From Bacillota bacterium (GTDB lineage Bacteria > Bacillota > Clostridia > Oscillospirales > Ruminococcaceae): 9,756 nt of DNA. The position numbers were made by a program, and so were the translations under genes. How positions within the stretch are numbered: position 1 is the stretch's first letter; each line of letters opens with the position of its first letter. The stretch is taken from positions 1-9,756 of the forward strand of contig JAEZQD010000008.1 in the NCBI GenBank assembly GCA_023413185.1, in the 5' to 3' direction. Below, piece after piece: positions 6,469-9,756 of this stretch. Under the pieces are notes generated by a model that saw only the letters and a program-made list of their open reading frames with translations, made no database searches and was not told where the DNA came from.

Positions 6469-7334
6469 CGAACCACCTCCCATCCGTCGCATGTTAGCGG
6501 TATCATCAATAGCACAAAAAGCAAAAGAGCGTAAACGCCCTGCCATCCTACCACTGTGACCGTGCTCATGACAGGATAAAACACAAACGAAAGACCAAAA
6601 GTCGTATAGATTACTATGGATATTACAAATAGAATAAACACAGCCACGCAGACCGTGATATCCCGCCCCGTAATTCGCTCGGTTTGGTACCGTGTTCTTC
6701 TTGCCGCACCATAGCCCCGCGCCTGCATCGACCGCGCGGTGTCTACGGAATCCTCCAGCGAGCTTGCGATTAAGACGGTTATGGTTTGGGCAAAGGTCTT
6801 TGCCCGTGCCATAACGCCCTGCGCCTTTGTAATCGGCGGGGACAGTAAGGACAGCGTGTCCGAAATCTCCTGCTGGCGGCCAATGAGCATGGGAATCAGG
6901 CGCATTGTCATCGTAATCACCAATACCGTTGACGAAAGTCTGCCGCCAAACAGCGCGCGCAACCGTTCGCCGGATAATAGGGCAGTAAAAACGCCGAACC
7001 ACAGTATCACACTCAACAGCATAAGCCCCGACACCAGCCCGAAAAGCAGCGCCTCGAGCGTTATGGGTTTTGAAAACAGGGTGAAAAGCACCACTCTGCC
7101 CCGATGATTATACAGCGGGTTAACTATTGTAACTAGTATACCCAGCGGGAGCCCCAGGCGCAGCAAACGAATCAACTCGGTTTTTCCGTTGTAACGCAGT
7201 ATATACACAATAGAAAACAATAGGCTTGCACATACAATAACGGGGTTCATGGAAAGGAAGGAAAGGATAAAAACAGCCGCGAAATAAACGAGCTGCGTGA
7301 TCGGGTGGAAGGTATAAAATCCAAGCCTGTTCAT
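6450..7334 (-). CDS. ecfT: ECF transporter transmembrane coupling protein EcfT
   Basis: A 294-residue membrane protein that links the S component to the two ATPase domains. It opens with NRLGFYTFHPITQLVYF, typical of EcfT, followed by several membrane segments (about 15-47, 60-75, 95-120, 135-150, and two more near 225-290). The cytoplasmic coupling region contains EDSVDTARSMQARGYG (194-209) with the ARS and ARG motifs that dock onto the ATPases. Length is within the family range. The start is ATG at 7334 with AAAGGAA at 7341-7347. It is the first gene of an operon ecfT - ecfA - S component with 19-nt and 13-nt overlaps, which means a group I, self-contained ECF importer rather than a shared module. 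Confidence 0.92.
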   Translation of the reverse strand: MNRLGFYTFHPITQLVYFAAVFILSFLSMNPVIVCASLLFSIVYILRYNGKTELIRLLRLGLPLGILVTIVNPLYNHRGRVVLFTLFSKPITLEALLFGLVSGLMLLSVILWFGVFTALLSGERLRALFGGRLSSTVLVITMTMRLIPMLIGRQQEISDTLSLLSPPITKAQGVMARAKTFAQTITVLIASSLEDSVDTARSMQARGYGAARRTRYQTERITGRDITVCVAVFILFVISIVIYTTFGLSFVFYPVMSTVTVVGWQGVYALLLFVLLMIPLTCDGWEVVRWNWLR

Positions 7335-7358
7335 AGCGCGTTCCTTTCGGTTATCATG

Positions 7359-7386
7359 AGTATATAGTTAATTCTTATATAGTCGA
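7359..7386 (-). promoter_or_regulatory. Weak proximal promoter candidate for ecfT
   Basis: On the minus strand TCGACT (7386-7381) and TATACT (7364-7359) are 16 bp apart. The -35 is poor and lies inside the outer stem of cloverleaf element A. This is a much weaker match than the distal promoter at 7546-7574 and may be a chance match in AT-rich sequence. Confidence 0.25.
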
Positions 7387-7460
7387 TAAACTTGAAAACA
7401 GTCCCTGTTTTCAAGCGGCAGGTACCTGCCGCACGCCGAATGGCGTGTTTATTGACTATA
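7378..7460. repeat. Cloverleaf-like structured element A
   Basis: An outer stem (7378-7390 with 7448-7460; 13 pairs, one of them G-T on the plus strand) encloses three hairpins. The hairpins are 7391-7415 (11-bp stem CTTGAAAACAG, loop TCC), 7416-7431 (16-nt perfect palindrome CGGCAGGTACCTGCCG) and 7432-7447 (6-bp stem CACGCC, loop GAAT). Every helix abuts the next with no unpaired base, giving a perfect four-way junction. It lacks tRNA features. It may act as leader RNA on the minus strand, as RNA on the plus strand, or as a DNA cruciform/MITE. Confidence 0.8.
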
Positions 7461-7461
7461 G

Positions 7462-7543
7462 ACTCCACAAACCGCCCACATTTGTGGGCGCCGCACGGTT
7501 TTTTGTGCGGTTCAAAACGGATTCGTTTTGAAGTTTGTTGAGT
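7462..7543. repeat. Cloverleaf-like structured element B
   Basis: This element has the same architecture as A and starts one base after it. The outer arms are 7462-7472 and 7533-7543 (ACTCCACAAAC with GTTTGTTGAGT; 10 of 11 pairs). They enclose hairpins 7473-7490 (CGCCCACA/TGTGGGCG), 7491-7510 (CCGCAC/GTGCGG, 8-nt loop) and 7511-7532 (TTCAAAACG/CGTTTTGAA, loop GATT). No base is left unpaired at the junction. The arm sequences differ from those of A, so the fold rather than the sequence is shared. The right outer arm coincides with the predicted start of ecf transcription. Confidence 0.8.
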
Positions 7544-7545
7544 AT

Positions 7546-7574
7546 ATCATACCGCCCCGTTGAAGGGTTGTCAA
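7546..7574 (-). promoter_or_regulatory. Strong sigma-A promoter of the ecf operon
   Basis: On the minus strand a perfect TTGACA (7574-7569) and TATGAT (7551-7546) are separated by 17 bp. Transcription would begin at about 7539, leaving a leader of roughly 205 nt that carries both cloverleaf elements before the ecfT ribosome site. It lies only about 20 bp beyond the tuf terminator. Confidence 0.8.
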
Positions 7575-7593
7575 ACCGAAGGGGGGAGGCGCG

Positions 7594-7624
7594 AAAAAGG
7601 GAAGCGTTTGCACGCTTCCCTTTT
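7594..7624 (-). terminator. Intrinsic terminator of tuf
   Basis: On the minus strand the stem GGGAAGCG/CGCTTCCC (7620-7613 with 7606-7599), loop TGCAAA, is followed by five Ts (7598-7594) and preceded by AAAA. It starts about 22 nt after the tuf stop codon. The A-run and T-run flank the stem symmetrically, so it could also work on the plus strand. Confidence 0.92.
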
Positions 7625-7646
7625 ATGTGACGGATAACCGCCTTAA

Positions 7647-8855
7647 TTATTTGTCGGTAACAGCACTAACAACGCCGGAACCAACGGTACGTCCACCCTC
7701 GCGGATAGCGAAGCGAAGTCCGGGCTCGATAGCGATGGGGGTAATCAGCTCAACATCCATCGTTACGTTGTCGCCGGGCATGCACATCTCGGTGCCCTCG
7801 GGCAGGGTGATGATACCGGTAACGTCGGTGGTGCGGAAGTAGAACTGAGGACGATAGTTGTTGAAGAACGGGGTATGACGGCCGCCCTCTTCCTTCTTCA
7901 GGACGTAAACGTGGCCATCGAAGGTGGTGTGGGGATGAACAGAACCGGGCTGGCACAGGCACTGGCCACGCTCGATCTGGTCACGGTCAACGCCACGCAG
8001 CAGGGCGCCGATGTTATCGCCAGCCTGAGCGAACTCCAGGCTCTTGCGGAACATCTCGAGGCCGGTGATGGTGGTGGTCATCTTCTCTTCCTTGATACCG
8101 ACGATCTCCATCTGGTCGCCGACGTGGGCAGTACCACGCTCGACACGACCGGTGGCGACGGTGCCACGGCCAGAAATGGTCATGACGTCCTCAACGGGCA
8201 TCAGGAAGGGCTTGTCAGCAGCACGATCAGGAGTGGGGATGTAGCTGTCAACAGCGTCCATCAGCTCCCAAATGCACTTGTACTCGGGGGCGTTGGGATC
8301 GGTGCTGGTGGACTCCAGAGCCTTCAGAGCAGAACCACGGATGATGGGGGTGTTGTCGCCATCGAAGTCGTACTCGTTCAGCAGCTCACGGATCTCCATC
8401 TCGACCAGATCCAGCAGCTCGTCGTCGTCGACCATGTCGCTCTTGTACATGAAGACAACGATCTTGGGCACGCCAACCTGACGGGCGAGCAGGATGTGCT
8501 CACGGGTCTGGGGCATGGGACCATCGGTAGCAGCAACGACCAGGATAGCGCCGTCCATCTGAGCAGCACCGGTGATCATGTTCTTAACGTAGTCAGCATG
8601 GCCCGGGCAGTCAACGTGAGCGTAGTGACGAGCATCGGTCTGGTACTCGACGAGAGCTGAGTTGATCGTGATACCACGAGCGCGCTCCTCGGGAGCCTTA
8701 TCGATGTTGGCATAGTCCATGAAGTCTGCGTCGCCCTTCAGTGCCAGATACTTGGTGATAGCGGCGGTCAGAGTGGTCTTGCCGTGGTCAACGTGACCGA
8801 TGGTGCCGATGTTAACATGCGGCTTAGAACGGTCAAATTTTGCCTTTTCAGCCAT
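7647..8855 (-). CDS. tuf: Elongation factor Tu
   Basis: A 402-residue cytosolic GTPase that delivers aminoacyl-tRNA to the ribosome. G1 is GHVDHGKT (20-27), switch I RGITI (60-64), G3 DCPGH (82-86), and G5 GSAL (174-177). Domains 2 and 3 are complete, ending VGSGVVSAVTDK. The G4 motif, normally NKxD, reads YKSD at 137-140: the Tyr codon is TAC at 8447-8445 (minus strand), one base from the expected AAC. The rest is intact and highly conserved, so this is a working tuf frame and not a pseudogene. The start is ATG 8855 with GGGAGGA upstream. It follows fusA on the same strand, has its own promoter and terminator, and is a little longer than E. coli EF-Tu because of a segment around 180-190 (ESTSTDPNAPEYK). 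Confidence 0.98.
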   Translation of the reverse strand: MAEKAKFDRSKPHVNIGTIGHVDHGKTTLTAAITKYLALKGDADFMDYANIDKAPEERARGITINSALVEYQTDARHYAHVDCPGHADYVKNMITGAAQMDGAILVVAATDGPMPQTREHILLARQVGVPKIVVFMYKSDMVDDDELLDLVEMEIRELLNEYDFDGDNTPIIRGSALKALESTSTDPNAPEYKCIWELMDAVDSYIPTPDRAADKPFLMPVEDVMTISGRGTVATGRVERGTAHVGDQMEIVGIKEEKMTTTITGLEMFRKSLEFAQAGDNIGALLRGVDRDQIERGQCLCQPGSVHPHTTFDGHVYVLKKEEGGRHTPFFNNYRPQFYFRTTDVTGIITLPEGTEMCMPGDNVTMDVELITPIAIEPGLRFAIREGGRTVGSGVVSAVTDK

Positions 8856-8928
8856 TGGAATATCCTCCCTTAAACGGATTGAATTTGGTTACAACAGTCC
8901 TGCAAACACAGAATTGCATTGCAAAACT

Positions 8929-8957
8929 ATTCTACTAAATTTGTCCTGTAAAATCAA
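8929..8957 (-). promoter_or_regulatory. tuf promoter
   Basis: On the minus strand TTGATT (8957-8952) and TAGAAT (8934-8929) are separated by 17 bp; the -10 matches five of six consensus bases. Transcription would start near 8922, about 65 nt before tuf. The -35 box overlaps the hairpin at 8944-8971. Confidence 0.65.
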
Positions 8958-8971
8958 GTGCTTTTACAGGA
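8944..8971 (-). repeat. Hairpin overlapping the tuf -35 region
   Basis: TCCTGTAAAA (8944-8953) and TTTTACAGGA (8962-8971) are exact complements with an 8-nt loop. It follows directly on the fusA terminator hairpin in the minus-strand direction and has no U-run. It may protect the fusA mRNA 3' end or affect tuf promoter access. Confidence 0.5.
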
Positions 8972-9007
8972 AATTTTGCCGGAGCTACACTACCCCGGCA
9001 AAATTTT
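8970..9007 (-). terminator. Probable fusA terminator hairpin
   Basis: AAATTTTGCCGG (8971-8982) pairs exactly with CCGGCAAAATTT (8995-9006) over 12 bp, with a 12-nt loop. Read on the minus strand it begins 17 nt after the fusA stop. The T-stretch is part of the stem and only TTT remains before CC, so termination may be partial and some readthrough into tuf is likely. Confidence 0.6.
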
Positions 9008-9023
9008 ACTTTGTTTCAGGCAA

Positions 9024-9756
9024 TCAAGCCTTGGTGCGGCCAGCAATGATCTGGTCGGCAATGTTCTTGGGAACCGGCTCGTAGTGAGAAGGCTCCATGA
9101 CATACTGGCCACGGCCCTGGGTCTTGGAACGCAGGTCGGTGGCATAACCGAACATCTGAGCCAGAGGAACGAAAGCGTTGACACGCTGAGTGCCTGCCAT
9201 TGCCTCCATGCCCTGGATCTGGCCACGGCGAGAGTTCAGGTCGCCGATGACATCGCCCAGATACTCATCAGGAACGATAACAGCAACCTTCATGATGGGC
9301 TCGGTGATGATGGGGTCAGCCTTGCGCATAGCGTCCTTGAAGGCCATAGAACCTGCAATGGAGAAGGCCATTTCAGAGGAGTCGACCTCATGATAAGAAC
9401 CATCCCACAGGGTGACCTTGACGTCAACAACAGGATAGCCTGCCAGAACGCCGGACTTCATAGCACCCTGGATACCATTGTCGATAGCCGGGATGTATTC
9501 CTTCGGGATGGCACCGCCAACGATGGCGTTGACGAACTCGTAACCCTTACCGGGCTCGTTGGGCTCGACAGTGATGCGGCAGTGGCCGTACTGACCCTTA
9601 CCACCGGACTGACGGGCATACTTCATATCGACGTCTGCCTTGCCCTTCACGGTTTCCTTGTAAGCGACCTGCGGTGCGCCGACATTGGCCTCGACCTTGA
9701 ACTCGCGCAGCAGGCGATCGACGATGATCTCCAGATGCAGCTCGCCCATACCGGCA
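9024..9756 (-). CDS. fusA: Elongation factor G, C-terminal 243 residues (partial, 5' end off the window)
   Basis: This is the 3' part of the ribosomal translocase EF-G. The visible protein begins AGMGELHLEIIVDRL, the end of domain III, continues through domain IV (YARQSGGKGQYGHCRI and GAIPKEYIPAIDNGIQ regions) and closes with the domain V fold (EPIMKVAVIVPDEYLGDVIG, DLNSRRGQIQGME, FGYATDLRSKTQGRGQY). It ends ADQIIAGRTKA and TGA. There is no frameshift. The N-terminal GTPase domain lies beyond the right edge. The fusA-tuf order is the usual one of the str operon. Gly-rich, strongly biased codon use fits a highly expressed gene. Confidence 0.97.
   Translation of the reverse strand, partial: AGMGELHLEIIVDRLLREFKVEANVGAPQVAYKETVKGKADVDMKYARQSGGKGQYGHCRITVEPNEPGKGYEFVNAIVGGAIPKEYIPAIDNGIQGAMKSGVLAGYPVVDVKVTLWDGSYHEVDSSEMAFSIAGSMAFKDAMRKADPIITEPIMKVAVIVPDEYLGDVIGDLNSRRGQIQGMEAMAGTQRVNAFVPLAQMFGYATDLRSKTQGRGQYVMEPSHYEPVPKNIADQIIAGRTKA

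Larger units (their letters stand above)
7357..7547. repeat. 9-bp direct repeat bounding the structured element
   Basis: TGAGTATAT occurs at 7357-7365 and again at 7539-7547. The segment between the copies (7366-7538) contains almost all of both cloverleaf elements. On the minus strand the repeat reads ATATACTCA and the right copy covers the predicted transcription start of the ecf promoter. The size suits a target-site duplication, but no clear terminal inverted repeat was found. Confidence 0.5.

Noticed and set aside
4858..7002. A 714-residue version of the ECF ATPase starting at 7002
   Set aside because: The extra N-terminal part is another frame of ecfT with no domain. GGGAGG at 6476-6481 points to the GTG at 6468.
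7416..7431. Cobalamin riboswitch B12 box (ACCTGCC string upstream of an ECF operon)
   Set aside because: The string is half of a perfect palindrome within a hairpin, and no other part of the cobalamin aptamer is present.
7378..7543. tRNA genes suggested by the cloverleaf shape
   Set aside because: No T-loop consensus, no anticodon-arm or D-loop pattern, no CCA, and stem lengths are wrong. Only the overall shape resembles a tRNA.
7875..8660. 261-codon plus-strand frame
   Set aside because: Antisense to tuf; its length is a by-product of the strong codon bias of tuf.
1..9756. CRISPR array, prophage, transposase or rRNA
   Set aside because: No spaced direct repeats, recombinase motifs, phage genes or rRNA sequence were seen on either strand.

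Overview
The window looks like core chromosome of an anaerobic, low-to-mid GC Firmicute, most likely of the Oscillospirales (Ruminococcaceae sensu lato). The reasons are an Rnf-type membrane electron-transfer complex, a MecA adaptor, a dedicated ECF vitamin-type importer, the style of EF-Tu and EF-G, and strong GGAGG ribosome sites. The genus assignment is inference. Seven protein genes lie on the minus strand and one, mecA, on the plus strand. Two genes are cut by the window edges: rnfD at the left and fusA at the right.

Layout from left to right. 1-1890: start of an rnf operon read leftwards, rnfC then rnfD, joined by a TAATG stop-start overlap. 2129-2692: mecA on the plus strand, preceded by a perfect 10-bp inverted repeat. 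2693-3346: rpe on the minus strand, meeting mecA tail to tail with no base between the stop codons. 3347-4189: about 840 bp with no convincing gene. It holds the rpe promoter, an AT-rich block, a 16-bp perfect hairpin and a degenerate 13-bp tandem repeat. 4190-7334: a three-gene operon read leftwards, ecfT, a fused double-ATPase ecfA, and an S component, each overlapping the next by 13-19 nt. 7335-7646: the ecf control region, with a near-consensus promoter followed by two tandem cloverleaf-like inverted-repeat structures, then the tuf terminator. 7647-8855: tuf. 8929-9007: tuf promoter and two hairpins. 9024-9756: 3' end of fusA.

The Rnf complex would couple ferredoxin oxidation to ion pumping. 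The ECF operon forms one complete dedicated importer with S, T and A-A' parts; its substrate is not readable from sequence. EF-G and EF-Tu are the usual fusA-tuf pair, Rpe serves the pentose phosphate pathway, and MecA would feed substrates to ClpC.

Five points deserve attention. Two tandem cloverleaf-like elements (7378-7543) have helices that abut with no unpaired bases, and they sit between the best ecf promoter and ecfT. A 9-bp direct repeat around them suggests insertion at the transcription start. EF-Tu has YKSD where NKxD is expected. RnfC lacks the glycine-rich nucleotide/FMN loop, and RnfD has a serine and no aspartate at the flavin-attachment motif. The second ATPase half of EcfA has alanine in place of the Q-loop glutamine.
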